In this document: positions 1 to 8,875 of the stretch, piece after piece
Position numbering within the stretch: the stretch's first letter is position 1
How the letters are laid out: each line of letters begins with the position of its first letter
Source: CAWEBF01 sp963807235
GTDB taxonomy: Bacteria; Acidobacteriota; Vicinamibacteria; Vicinamibacterales; UBA2999
DNA: 64,000 bases
NCBI GenBank assembly: GCA_963807235.1
Contig: CAWEBF010000025.1
Coordinates: forward strand, 1-64,000
Reading direction: 5' to 3'
Notes under the pieces: model-generated
What the model saw: the letters and a program-made list of their open reading frames with translations, nothing else
The model's database searches: none
What the model was told of the DNA's origin: nothing
Made by a program: the position numbers and the translations under genes

Positions 1-1375
1 TCTTGCCGAGCGTCTCGTTCATCCTCCGCCCGGTTGCCTTCGGGTACCAATAGTAGATTCCCGCGAAGAGGGCGAAGATCGTCCCCGGCGCGACGACGTA
101 GTGGAAGTGGGCGATGACGTAGTAGGTGTCGTGCAGTGGGATGTCCGCGATGTTGAAGGCGAGCGGAAGCCCCGTGAGCCCGCCGATGCCGAACATCGGG
201 AGGAAGGCGACCGCGAAGAGCATGGGCGTGTTGAAGCGTATCGACCCGCCGTAGAGCGAGATGACCAGGGCCGTGAGGATCACGACCGATGGAATCGAGA
301 TGATCATCGTGGTGGTCTGGAAGAACGCCGCCATCGCCGTCCCCATGCCGGTCATGAACATGTGGTGTGCCCAGACGATGAACGACATGAAGCCGAGGAA
401 GATCAGCGAGTAGACCATCGAACGGTAGCCCCACAGCGGCTTCCGCGTGTTGTTCGCGATGATCTCGGCCACGATTCCCATCCCGGGCAGGATCAGGACG
501 TACACCTCCGGGTGCGCCAGGAACCAGAACAGGTGCTGCCAGAGGAGCGCGTTGCCTCCGCCCGCGTTGGTCAGGGGCTGGCCGCTGACCACGAGGCCGC
601 TCGGGAGGAAGAAGCTGGTGCCGGCCACACGATCCATCAGCTGCATGACCCCCGCGGCCTCGAGCGGCGGAAAGGCCAGCAGAAGGAGAAATGCGGTGAC
701 GAACTGCGCCCACACGAAAAAGGGGAACCGCATGAACGTCAGCCCTTTGGCGCGGAGCTGTATCGTGGTCGTGATGAAGTTGACCGCTCCAAGCAGCGAC
801 GAGGTGATCAGGAAGATCATCCCGATGAGCCACCACGTCTGACCCGTGCCCGCGATGCTGGCGAGAGGCGAGTAGGAGGTCCATCCGGACTGCGCGGCCC
901 CGCCGGGGACGAAAAAGCTGCCGAGCATCGTCATGCCGCCGAGGAAGAGGCACCAGTAGCTCAGCATGTTGATCTTCGGGAAGGACATGTCCGGGGCGCC
1001 GATCTGGAGCGGGAGCACGAAGTTCCCGAACCCTCCGACGGCCAGCGGGACTACCCCGAGGAAGACCATGATGGTGCCGTGCATCGCCCCCAGCTCGTTG
1101 TAGAACTCAGGGAGCATCGTCCCGCCCGGCATGCGCGCCTCGCCGAGGAGCGAGCCGATCAGCGGCAGCGGGACGCCCGGGTAGGCGAGGTTCCAGCGCA
1201 TCAGCATCATCAGGCAGAAGCCGAAGAGGAGGAACAGGAGACCGGTGACGGAGTACTGGATGCCGATGACCTTGTGGTCGGTGGAGAAGACGTACTTGCG
1301 CCAGAAGCCCAGCTCCTCGTGGTGGGCTTCGTGCGCGACGTGCGGCTTGGGTGCGACGCCTACCGGCTCACTCAT
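1..1375 (-). CDS. ctaD: Heme-copper (aa3-type) cytochrome c oxidase subunit I, partial
   Basis: Catalytic subunit of a terminal oxidase in the inner membrane; it reduces oxygen at the heme a3-CuB centre. The 458 residues visible contain the usual run of membrane helices. HPEVY near residues 287-291 supplies the first CuB histidine, the cross-linked tyrosine and the glutamate of type A oxidases, and WAHHMF supplies the other two CuB histidines. GGFGN and QIGAPDMSFP cover the D-channel entrance, and HFHYVV near the C-terminal part carries the heme ligands. The ATG is 19 bases after the stop of the upstream cupredoxin-like gene, so the two are probably co-transcribed. The C-terminus lies beyond the left edge. 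Oddity: the helix-VIII position that normally carries the K-channel lysine (PTGIK in other type A enzymes) reads PSVVI here, with isoleucine at about residue 366. No subunit II gene is visible next to it. Confidence 0.96.
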   Translation of the reverse strand, partial: MSEPVGVAPKPHVAHEAHHEELGFWRKYVFSTDHKVIGIQYSVTGLLFLLFGFCLMMLMRWNLAYPGVPLPLIGSLLGEARMPGGTMLPEFYNELGAMHGTIMVFLGVVPLAVGGFGNFVLPLQIGAPDMSFPKINMLSYWCLFLGGMTMLGSFFVPGGAAQSGWTSYSPLASIAGTGQTWWLIGMIFLITSSLLGAVNFITTTIQLRAKGLTFMRFPFFVWAQFVTAFLLLLAFPPLEAAGVMQLMDRVAGTSFFLPSGLVVSGQPLTNAGGGNALLWQHLFWFLAHPEVYVLILPGMGIVAEIIANNTRKPLWGYRSMVYSLIFLGFMSFIVWAHHMFMTGMGTAMAAFFQTTTMIISIPSVVILTALVISLYGGSIRFNTPMLFAVAFLPMFGIGGLTGLPLAFNIADIPLHDTYYVIAHFHYVVAPGTIFALFAGIYYWYPKATGRRMNETLGK

Positions 1376-1394
1376 GCGGCTTTTCTCCGGATCT

Positions 1395-2117
1395 CTACTT
1401 CACGGCGAACTTGAAGTTCGCGCTCTTTGTATCGCTGCCGCTGACGGTCACCGAGGCCGTCTGGGTCCCCAGCCGCTCGTGCCAGGCGGTGAGCTCGTAG
1501 GTCCCCGCGTCGAGGCCCGCGATCGTGAACTTCCCGTCCGTGCTCGTCACCGAGAAGAAGGGATGGGTGTGGACGCCGATGTAGGCGCTCATCCATGGGT
1601 GGACGTCGCACTTGACCTGGAACATCCCCTCCGGCTTGGGGAACGTCGTGGTCATCTCCTTGACCGTCGCCGGCTGACCCCGGTTGAATGCGGGGTTGAT
1701 CTTCGGAAGCGTGTGGATGTTGTGGAGGATGCCGTCGTTGTTGAGGATCCTGTAGGGCTGGCCGACCATGATTCCCATCACGTGCGGCAGGTACTGACAG
1801 CCTTTCTGATCGAGCACCACCGGAGTCTTTGGAGCGGGGTAGGTCTTGCCTGCCGGCAGCCCCTTCGAGACCCAGACCATGATGTTCGCCATGGTGTTGC
1901 CGCCGCCGAGGACCAGCATCTCGTTTGCGACGGGTTTCCCCCCATGCGCCTTGTGGCACACGGGTTCGGCGTCCATCGCGAGCGGCTTGAGAGCGGGGGC
2001 TTTCCCGTCGAAGGTGACGGTTCCGGTGACGGTCGAGGCGGCGAGAGCCACTCCCGGCCACAGCGCCGCCGCCAACAGCCCAGCCGCCAGCCACAACCCG
2101 TTCGGTGTCCCGCGCAT
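1395..2117 (-). CDS. Secreted cupredoxin-like / carboxypeptidase-regulatory-like protein
   Basis: A 240-residue exported protein. The chosen ATG has a strong AAGGAG six bases upstream and starts an ordinary signal peptide (MRGTPNGL to GVALA). Another ATG 18 bases upstream is possible. The mature part has two sections. The first has a histidine in GILHNIH and a CDVHPWM motif, a plausible type-1 copper site (His, Cys, His, Met) of the plastocyanin/methylamine-utilisation type. The second, a C-terminal beta-sandwich (VTSTDGKFTIAGLDAGTYEL), looks like a carboxypeptidase-regulatory domain. It lies between actF and ctaD on the same strand, so it may pass electrons between complex III and the oxidase in the periplasm. 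That role is inferred from position only. Confidence 0.8.
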   Translation of the reverse strand: MRGTPNGLWLAAGLLAAALWPGVALAASTVTGTVTFDGKAPALKPLAMDAEPVCHKAHGGKPVANEMLVLGGGNTMANIMVWVSKGLPAGKTYPAPKTPVVLDQKGCQYLPHVMGIMVGQPYRILNNDGILHNIHTLPKINPAFNRGQPATVKEMTTTFPKPEGMFQVKCDVHPWMSAYIGVHTHPFFSVTSTDGKFTIAGLDAGTYELTAWHERLGTQTASVTVSGSDTKSANFKFAVK

Positions 2118-2283
2118 GTTCAGCTCCTTGGTCATCGCAAACCTCGTCCTTGTCGTCACAGTCGACGCCATTCCAGCAGTTTATAGGGCGGCGGGCCGAC
2201 TCTACACCGATCCCCGCTATCCGGGCAACCCTCGCACAGCCTCGGAGCCGTCCGAGTCCGACGGTACAGGCCCGATCCGCAAC

Positions 2284-3492
2284 TCAGACGTTTTCGAAGG
2301 CCAGCGATTCGGCAAGCCTCGGGTCGCGCATTGGAATGAGCGCCTGCCGTCGCATCAGCCAGCCCGCCGCCGCCACGAAGCAGCCGCCGATGGCGACGAG
2401 CGCGGCCACGTCCAGCGCCGACGGGCGGAGCCCCTCGGGATGGAGCGTCGGCATGACCTGCCAGTAGAGATCCAGGAAGTGCATCGCGAGGAGCCACGCT
2501 CCCCCGACGGCCAGGGTCGCTCCCCTTCGCTTGACGGCGCGCCCCATCAGGTAGAAGAACGGCGCCACGAAATGTCCCGCCATGAGGAAGACCGAAACCG
2601 TCATCCAGGACCCTTCCATCCGCGCCCTGTACCAGGTCGTCTCTTCCGGAAGGTTCGCGTACCAAACGAGGAAGAACTGAGAGAACGCGATATACGCCCA
2701 GAACACCGTGAACGCGAAGAGGAGCTTCCCGATATCTTGCAGGTGCTCGGCGCTGATGACCGTGTCCAGCAGCCCCGCCCCGCGCATCGCCGACGCGACG
2801 ACCGAGAGCAAGGCGATGAACCCCACGAAGGAACCCGCGAAGAAATAGACGCCGAACATGGTCGAGTACCAGTGCGGCGTGAGCGACATGATCCAGTCCA
2901 CCGAGGCGAAGGTCTGGGTCAGCGCAAGGACGATGATCGCAGGCCCGGCCAGGCGGCGCAGGCGGGCCGACACTCCGGGATCGCCCGTCACGTCCTGACC
3001 GCTCGAGCCGCGGTAGTAGAGGATGGCCATGAACGACCAGCTTCCGAAGTAGATCGCCGCCCGGATCAGGAAGAACGGGACGTTGAGGTATGGCGCCTTC
3101 CAGCGAAGCAGCGCATCGTGCTCGGCCGCGTCGGCGTGGGACCATTCGAAGAGATCGTGCAGGCCGAGGAGCAGCGGGAGGAACAGGGCCGCCATCACGG
3201 GGATCGTCGCGAAGGTCGTCTCCGCGATCCGTCGCAGGACGATCCCCCATCCTGCCTGGGCCGCGTACTGGGTCAGCACGTAGAAGAGCGCGCCGAGGGC
3301 CAGGCTCAGAAAGAACAGGAACGACACGAGCCAGGAGAAGAAGAACTGCTTCGGATTCGATACCCCGAGAATCGCGCAGGCCACTATTCCCAGCAGGGCG
3401 GCTACGGCGCCAATGACGGGAAGGCGGTTCCACGGGTGCCCCGGTGGGATGGTTGCCTCCTCGGGCCGCACCGAAACGCGTTCGGGAATCAT
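2284..3492 (-). CDS. actF: Alternative complex III subunit ActF (NrfD-like membrane subunit)
   Basis: A 402-residue polytopic membrane protein of the NrfD/PsrC superfamily, the second quinol-interacting membrane subunit of alternative complex III (quinol:electron acceptor oxidoreductase). Many hydrophobic helices are visible, for example GAVAALLGIVACAIL near the N-terminus and LVSFLFFLSLALGALF. The motifs SVDWIMSLTPHWYSTMFGVY and AYIAFSQFFLVWYANLPEET are typical of this family. The ATG directly abuts the actD stop codon with no gap. In many ACIII clusters the monoheme cytochrome ActE lies between ActD and ActF; here there is none. Confidence 0.92.
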   Translation of the reverse strand: MIPERVSVRPEEATIPPGHPWNRLPVIGAVAALLGIVACAILGVSNPKQFFFSWLVSFLFFLSLALGALFYVLTQYAAQAGWGIVLRRIAETTFATIPVMAALFLPLLLGLHDLFEWSHADAAEHDALLRWKAPYLNVPFFLIRAAIYFGSWSFMAILYYRGSSGQDVTGDPGVSARLRRLAGPAIIVLALTQTFASVDWIMSLTPHWYSTMFGVYFFAGSFVGFIALLSVVASAMRGAGLLDTVISAEHLQDIGKLLFAFTVFWAYIAFSQFFLVWYANLPEETTWYRARMEGSWMTVSVFLMAGHFVAPFFYLMGRAVKRRGATLAVGGAWLLAMHFLDLYWQVMPTLHPEGLRPSALDVAALVAIGGCFVAAAGWLMRRQALIPMRDPRLAESLAFENV

Positions 3493-4050
3493 TCAGACTC
3501 CAATGAGCTCGACGCTTCGTGCGCCCAGGGACGACAGCAGCTTGCCGGTGGCCGACGGATCGAACCGGGGATCCCACGACTCGATCGAGATGAAGAAGGC
3601 GTCGTCGGTCACCCGCTCGAAGACCTTGGATCTGAAGAGCGGATGGTGGTGCATGGGGAGCCGGTTCAGGCCGAGCATGCCGAAGACGGCGCCGAGCGCG
3701 GCGAAGAGCACTCCCAGCTCGAACGTGATCGGAATCATGGCCGGCCAGGCGAAGTACGGCTTGCCGCTGATCACAAGGGGGTAGGCGCGGGCGTGGACCC
3801 ACCACTGCAGGACGAACCCGAGCGTGGCCCCCGTGAGTCCCATGCCGAGGACGATCCATGGAAGCTTGGAGCGCCGGAGCCCCATGGCTTTGTCGAGACC
3901 ATGGACCGGGAAGGGAGTATGGGCGTCCCACCGGGTGAAGCCCGCGTCACGCACCTTTTCGCACGCGTGGTAGAGGTCCGTCGGCGTCGCGAATTCGGCC
4001 AGGATTCCGTAGTTGGGCCCCTTCGGAAGCCGGGGAACGAGGAACGGCAT
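3493..4050 (-). CDS. actD: Alternative complex III subunit ActD (DUF3341)
   Basis: A 185-residue protein of the DUF3341/ActD family, a small membrane-associated subunit of alternative complex III. It has an N-terminal soluble part (YGILAEFATPTDLYHACEK, then WDAHTPFPVHGLDKAMGLR) and two hydrophobic helices, the first around GMGLTGATLGFVLQWW and the second around IPITFELGVLFAALGAVFGM. The ATG overlaps the actC stop codon (ATGA), which points to translational coupling and fixes the start. A longer open frame upstream of this ATG is only the antisense or alternative-frame reading of actC. Confidence 0.92.
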   Translation of the reverse strand: MPFLVPRLPKGPNYGILAEFATPTDLYHACEKVRDAGFTRWDAHTPFPVHGLDKAMGLRRSKLPWIVLGMGLTGATLGFVLQWWVHARAYPLVISGKPYFAWPAMIPITFELGVLFAALGAVFGMLGLNRLPMHHHPLFRSKVFERVTDDAFFISIESWDPRFDPSATGKLLSSLGARSVELIGV

Positions 4051-5510
4051 CAGGAGGCTCCCTCGGGAGCGAGCTCCCCACCGCCCGGCAGCTTGCCCCG
4101 GTGGGCCTTGACCTCGTGTTCGGGGCTGGACGGGCCATGCGGATTGGCCTGCGGCAGAACGTTTTTGACCTCGGACGTGGCCACCATCGGAACGAAGCGC
4201 ACGAACAGGCAGAACATCGTGAAGAACAGCCCGAAGCTCCCGAGCAGGCACGACACGTCCCAGATCGTGGGAGTGAAGTGCCCCCAGGACGAGGGGAGGA
4301 AGTCACGGTGCAGCGACGTCGTGATGATCACGAACCGCTCGAACCACATGCCGATGTTGATGACGATCGACATGACGAACAGGATCGGGATGCTCGTGCG
4401 CGCCTTCTTGAACCAGAACACCTGGGGGCTGATCACGTTGCAGGAGACCATGATCCAGTAGGCCCAGGCGTACGGTCCGCCCGCGCGGTTCAGGAACGTG
4501 AAGACCTCGTAAGGGTTCCCGCTGTACCAGGCAGTGAAGAACTCCGTGCCATAGGCAAAGCCGACCATCGACCCGGTGACGAGAATGATCTTCGCCATGT
4601 AGTCGAAGTGCCGGAGTGTGACGATGTGCTCGAGGCGGAACACCTTGCGGCAGATCACCATGAGCGTCAGCACCATGGCGAACCCGGAGAAGATCGCGCC
4701 CGCGACGAAGTAGGGCGGGAAGATCGTCGTGTGCCATCCGGGCAGGACGGAGACCGCGAAATCCATCGAGACGATCGAGTGGACCGAGAGGACCAGCGGC
4801 GTCGCGAGGGCTGCGAGGACGAGATAGGCACTTTCGTAGTGGTGCCATTGCCGCATCGAGCCCCGCCATCCCAGGGCGAAGAGGCCGTAGACAAACTTCC
4901 GGGTGCTGGTCTTTGCCCGATCGCGCATCATCGCGAGGTCCGGGATCAGGCCGACGTACCAGAACAGGAGCGAGACCGTTCCGTACACGCTGACCGCGAA
5001 GACGTCCCAGAGAAGAGGGCTCCTGAAGTTGGGCCACACCCCCATCTGGTTCGGGAGCGGGAACATCCAGTAGGCGACCCAGACGCGTCCCACGTGGATC
5101 CCCGGGAACAGCAGGGCGCACATGACCGCGAAGATGGTCATTGCCTCCGCCGCGCGGTTGATCGACGTGCGCCATGTCTGGCGGAAGAGGAAGAGGATCG
5201 CCGAAATGAGCGTCCCGGCGTGCCCGATCCCGATCCAGAACACGAAGTTCGTAATGTCCCACGACCAGCCGACGGGGACGTTGAGTCCCCAGACGCCGAT
5301 CCCCTCCCAGAACAGCCACGAGACCGCGACGCCCAGGAGGCCCAGGAGCGCGAGAGAAGGGATGAAGAAGAACCACCAGCCGATCGGTGTCTTCCGCTCG
5401 ATCGGCTCCGCGACGGCCTCGGTAATCGAGTGGAAATCCGGCGACCGCAGAATGAGCGTGGGGTGGCCCGCGACAGGGTTGTCGAGCAGTTCCGATTCCG
5501 TCTGCGCCAA
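4050..5510 (-). CDS. actC: Alternative complex III subunit ActC (NrfD-like membrane subunit)
   Basis: A 486-residue polytopic membrane protein of the NrfD/PsrC family and the core quinol-binding membrane subunit of alternative complex III. The family pattern is clear: WSWDITNFVFWIGIGHAGT, FPLPNQMGVWPNFRSPLLWD, SIVSMDFAVSVLPGWHTT and NIGMWFERFVIITTSL. I chose the TTG at 5510 because conserved sequence begins just after it (LAQTESELLDNPVAG); no ATG is in frame near there. It is the first act gene of the block. The usual actA (pentaheme cytochrome) and actB (Fe-S/molybdopterin-like) genes are not upstream; a chlorite-dismutase-family gene is there instead, 91 bases away. Confidence 0.92.
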   Translation of the reverse strand: MAQTESELLDNPVAGHPTLILRSPDFHSITEAVAEPIERKTPIGWWFFFIPSLALLGLLGVAVSWLFWEGIGVWGLNVPVGWSWDITNFVFWIGIGHAGTLISAILFLFRQTWRTSINRAAEAMTIFAVMCALLFPGIHVGRVWVAYWMFPLPNQMGVWPNFRSPLLWDVFAVSVYGTVSLLFWYVGLIPDLAMMRDRAKTSTRKFVYGLFALGWRGSMRQWHHYESAYLVLAALATPLVLSVHSIVSMDFAVSVLPGWHTTIFPPYFVAGAIFSGFAMVLTLMVICRKVFRLEHIVTLRHFDYMAKIILVTGSMVGFAYGTEFFTAWYSGNPYEVFTFLNRAGGPYAWAYWIMVSCNVISPQVFWFKKARTSIPILFVMSIVINIGMWFERFVIITTSLHRDFLPSSWGHFTPTIWDVSCLLGSFGLFFTMFCLFVRFVPMVATSEVKNVLPQANPHGPSSPEHEVKAHRGKLPGGGELAPEGAS

Positions 5511-5601
5511 ACGTGGTCCCTGCCTTGGGTTAAGAGTCGCGAGTTTGTACCATCGCGCGTTGCGGGAGTCAAGCCGACTCCGCGCTGCGCGCTTCGTCGA
5601 G

Positions 5602-6393
5602 CTAATCCGTGTTCGCCAGCTGCGCGAGGATCTCCTCAATAGGCGCCTTCGCGCACGTGAACATCGGCGTGTCCCGCTGGGTATAGAGGCTCGCCTCCGT
5701 GTAACGCAGCCGCCCCACCAGATCGACGAACTCCTGCGGGTAGTCCGAGTCGAACGCGACCACGAAGTCCTGATCGTCGATGCCGTAGCTATAACTGGTG
5801 TTCAGGCGGACGCCCTTGAACGGGGCGGAAGCGGCGATATGCTCGTCCATCATCCCCTGCCGCGCGTGGGGCGAAAGGCGGTACCACGACCGCGTCTTCG
5901 TGAAGGGGTACACGAACAGGAACTTCCCCTGGCCCGGCAGCAGCTCGACGCCTCCCTCCCCGGCGCTCTTGATCCGGTTGACGTACGGCGACCGCAGCTG
6001 CAGCGAAAGGAAGCTCTGCACCTGCGACAGGTAGGCGCCCAGCCGTGATCGCCTGATCGCCGCTTCCATCGACTGGAAGCACGACGGGTCGAACGCGATC
6101 CGCCAGAGCATGAAGTCGACGTCCGCGCGCAGGCCCACGAGTGAGTACGTGCGGAGGATCAGGTCGTCCGAAGACTCCCACTTCCGCACCAGTTCGATGA
6201 ACCCGGCCGCCGCCACGTGCTGCTCGTCGGCGGGGAGCCGCCGGAACACCGGGTCGAGCCGGTAGAACGAATAGTTCAGGAACTGGCGGCGTTGCCTGTC
6301 CGGGCTCTTGCCCGTGACGATCCCGGTCGGATCGAGGTCGACGGAGGGGCCGCGGCGGGGCGGCGGGCCCGTGCCTTCGGGAGAGTGCTCCAT
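5602..6393 (-). CDS. Chlorite dismutase/HemQ family heme protein
   Basis: A 263-residue protein of the chlorite-dismutase superfamily. The closest functional type is probably HemQ, the coproheme decarboxylase of the coproporphyrin-dependent heme pathway. The middle segment has FVYPFTKTRSWYRLSPHARQ followed by MMDEH, matching the HemQ substrate tyrosine region and the proximal histidine. The C-terminal GIDDQDFVVAFDSDYPQEF and LRYTEASLYT are also characteristic. True chlorite dismutases and HemQ cannot be separated safely by eye. The ATG at 6393 was preferred over a TTG six bases upstream. The gene is divergent from the dehydrogenase at 6428, with only 34 bases between the starts. Confidence 0.82.
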   Translation of the reverse strand: MEHSPEGTGPPPRRGPSVDLDPTGIVTGKSPDRQRRQFLNYSFYRLDPVFRRLPADEQHVAAAGFIELVRKWESSDDLILRTYSLVGLRADVDFMLWRIAFDPSCFQSMEAAIRRSRLGAYLSQVQSFLSLQLRSPYVNRIKSAGEGGVELLPGQGKFLFVYPFTKTRSWYRLSPHARQGMMDEHIAASAPFKGVRLNTSYSYGIDDQDFVVAFDSDYPQEFVDLVGRLRYTEASLYTQRDTPMFTCAKAPIEEILAQLANTD

Positions 6394-6427
6394 GCTCAAA
6401 CCTGATTATCTGATAGCTTGTCGATTC

Positions 6428-7381
6428 ATGCGCGCGATCGTCCTCGAGGACTTTCCTGAATTCAACGCCTATCGGCCCGAACCCGTGCCCGCCGACGGCG
6501 AAGTCGGCGTTCGCGTGCTCTGCGCGGGCGTCTGCGAGACCGACATTCAGCTGATTCGCGGCTACATGGGCTTTCGCGGCGTGCTGGGCCATGAGTTTGT
6601 GGGCGTGGCGGAGTCGGGACCGTATGCCGGGCGCCGGGTCGTCGGCGAGATCAATTGCGCCTGCCGCCGCTGCTCGACCTGCCTTGCGGGCTATCCGACT
6701 CACTGTCCGAATCGCACGGTCCTGGGAATTCTGAATCACGACGGCGCCTTCGCCGATCGCATCGCCCTGCCGCAGGCAAACCTCCATCTGGTTCCGGACT
6801 CGCTGCCGAACGACATTGCAGTGTTCACCGAACCGGTCGCGGCCGCCTATCAGATCCCCGCGCAGCTCGCGGTCGGCCGACACGATCGCGTGATCGTCCT
6901 CGGGGACGGCCGTCTTGGGAACCTGTGCGCCCAGGTGCTGGCGGGCCTCTCCGATCGCGTGCTCGTCGTCGGCAAGCACCAATCGAAGCTGGCGCTACTG
7001 GGGGCGAAGGGTATCGAGACGGCACTTCTCGGCGACGTGACTGGCAGCCGCATGGCGGACATCGTGGTGGACTGCACCGGCTCCCCGACCGGGTTGCCGG
7101 CGGCCCTGCGGCTGGTGCGTCCCAGGGGGACCATCGTGCTCAAGACCACCGTGGCCGGATCGCAGGAACTGGCCTGGGCGCCCTTCGTCATCGACGAGGT
7201 GACGCTCGTCGGCTCGAGGTGCGGTCCCTTCGACCGGGCGCTTCAGGGCCTCGAAAGCGGGGAAGTGGACGTCCGGCCGCTCCTCAGCGACCGATTCGAT
7301 CTGTCGAGCGGCATGGACGCCCTGGCGCGGGCTCAGGCGCCGGGCGTGCTGAAAGTGTTGCTCGACGTTGCGCCCGCCTGA
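6428..7381 (+). CDS. Zinc-dependent alcohol dehydrogenase (MDR family)
   Basis: A 317-residue medium-chain dehydrogenase. It has catalytic-zinc candidates (Cys in GVCETDIQ, His-Glu in LGHEF), a full structural-zinc set (C-x2-C-x2-C-x7-C in NCACRRCSTCLAGYPTHC), and a Rossmann fold with GDGRLG for NAD(P) binding. It is short compared with typical 340-370-residue members. The substrate is unknown; polyols, threonine or sugars are all possible. The ATG follows an A+T-rich 34-base divergent spacer shared with the HemQ-like gene and has no clear ribosome-binding site. Confidence 0.88.
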   Translation: MRAIVLEDFPEFNAYRPEPVPADGEVGVRVLCAGVCETDIQLIRGYMGFRGVLGHEFVGVAESGPYAGRRVVGEINCACRRCSTCLAGYPTHCPNRTVLGILNHDGAFADRIALPQANLHLVPDSLPNDIAVFTEPVAAAYQIPAQLAVGRHDRVIVLGDGRLGNLCAQVLAGLSDRVLVVGKHQSKLALLGAKGIETALLGDVTGSRMADIVVDCTGSPTGLPAALRLVRPRGTIVLKTTVAGSQELAWAPFVIDEVTLVGSRCGPFDRALQGLESGEVDVRPLLSDRFDLSSGMDALARAQAPGVLKVLLDVAPA

Positions 7382-7393
7382 GTTGAATCCGGA

Positions 7394-8854
7394 CTAGCGC
7401 TGCGATGGGGCGGCCGGGGCCGGCGCGCCGCTCAATTCGGCCACCAGCGCGGCGGTGCGGCCGCGCGCGAAGTCGGCCGGCGTGCGCCCCTGCTTGTTCT
7501 TGACGTCGAACTTTGCGCCCTGACCGGCCAGGAACTGGATGATCCGGTCCGATCCGCGCTGCGCTGCGTAGTGCATCGCCGTCATGCCCGCGTCGTTGAC
7601 CGCGTTCACGTCGGCGCCACCGGCGACCAGCACCTTCAGCACGTCCACCGGATCGTTGCGGTCGCCGGCCTCGGTCACTTCCTCGTCGCCGCCGCGTGGC
7701 GCGCCCAGACCGGCCGCGGCCATCACCGGCGTGGAGCCGTCCTTGATGGCCAGCCCCGGCTTCGCGCCGCGTTCGACCAGGAGCTTCACCGCCGCCAGGT
7801 CCACGGCGCGGACGGCGCGGTACAGCGCGGTGCCGCCCTGGGGCACGTTGATGTTGCCCTGCGCTTGCCGCGGCGGAATCTGTTTCGTGTAGGCGGCGTT
7901 CGGGTCGGCGCCCTTGTCGAGCAGCAGCGTCGCGATGTCGAGGTGCGAGACGCCGCGGTCCGACTCCGATGGGTTCGGCCGGTTCGAGTAGGCGGCGAGG
8001 TTCCGCATCTCCATCGTCACGTACAGCGATCCGTCGTTCACGTTCGCGCCCTTTTCGATCAGCATCTTCGCAAACGCGTACTGGCCGTTGAAGATCGCGG
8101 TCTGGAGCGCGGAGAACTGGTACTGCGGCTCCACGGCGTTGAGGTCGGCACCCGCGGCGACCAGCGCTTCACCCGACTCACTGGCACCCTGCCGGGCTGC
8201 CAGGATCAGCACTGTGAGCCCCCCCTGCGGGCGATCGTGGATGATGCCGCCCGCTCCACCGGTCAGCTTCTGGAAGGTGTATTCCGTCGTGCGCGCGTTC
8301 ACGTTGGCGCCGGCGTCGATGAGCGCCTTCACCACCGCCGCGTGGTTCTCGTTGGCCGCCAGCATCAGCGCGGTCTGTCCACGGAACTGCTCAACGGCAT
8401 TGACCTTGGCGCCGCGCTCGACAAGCGCCTTCACCGCGTCCACGCTGCCGGCGCGCGCCGCGATCATCAAGGGAGTCTCGCCGTCGCCGTACGCCGCGTC
8501 GGCCTCAGCGCCCGCGCGCAGCAGCGCCGACACCATCGCCGCGTTGCCGACCGTCGCCGCTTCGTGCAGGGGCGTCACTCCGTAGCGGTTTGCCACGGTG
8601 GCCTTCGCGCCAGCGGCCAGCAGCGTTCGCACCGTGGCCAGGTCGTTGTGGTGCGCCGCCCAGTGCAGCGCGGTCATGCCCTCGGCATCCGCCGCGTCCA
8701 CCGGAACGCGCTGCCGCAGCAGTGACCGCACGGCCGCCGCGTCCTGCTTCTTGACGGCAGCGGCCAGTGGCGCCGCCGCGTCGGCGGCGAGAACGGGCAC
8801 CTGCGCCGCAACCAGCGCGGCCAGAGCCAGACGAGCGATGACGCGTGCGCGCAT
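7394..8854 (-). CDS. Secreted ankyrin-repeat protein (module 1)
   Basis: A 486-residue exported protein. A signal peptide (MRARVIARLALAALVAAQVP, cleavage near LAADA) precedes about ten ankyrin repeats with the usual G-x-TALHxAA and A/G-ADVNA signatures. One insertion between repeats contains TGGAGGIIHDRPQGG. The tail is short and rich in Ala and Pro. The ATG follows the DUF1552 stop by 21 bases, so it is the last gene of module 1 (planctomycete-type cytochrome -> DUF1552 -> ankyrin). Ankyrin repeats bind proteins, and the signal peptide puts this one in the periplasm or outside the cell. Its partner is unknown. Confidence 0.9.
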   Translation of the reverse strand: MRARVIARLALAALVAAQVPVLAADAAAPLAAAVKKQDAAAVRSLLRQRVPVDAADAEGMTALHWAAHHNDLATVRTLLAAGAKATVANRYGVTPLHEAATVGNAAMVSALLRAGAEADAAYGDGETPLMIAARAGSVDAVKALVERGAKVNAVEQFRGQTALMLAANENHAAVVKALIDAGANVNARTTEYTFQKLTGGAGGIIHDRPQGGLTVLILAARQGASESGEALVAAGADLNAVEPQYQFSALQTAIFNGQYAFAKMLIEKGANVNDGSLYVTMEMRNLAAYSNRPNPSESDRGVSHLDIATLLLDKGADPNAAYTKQIPPRQAQGNINVPQGGTALYRAVRAVDLAAVKLLVERGAKPGLAIKDGSTPVMAAAGLGAPRGGDEEVTEAGDRNDPVDVLKVLVAGGADVNAVNDAGMTAMHYAAQRGSDRIIQFLAGQGAKFDVKNKQGRTPADFARGRTAALVAELSGAPAPAAPSQR

Positions 8855-8875
8855 GACGTCCCTTGACCCCGTTCC

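Noticed and set aside
1846..4461. A very long plus-strand open frame (871 codons) opposite actC, actD and actF
   Set aside because: It is antisense to three well-conserved genes, has extreme Arg/Glu/His content and no recognisable domain; long antisense frames are expected at this GC content.
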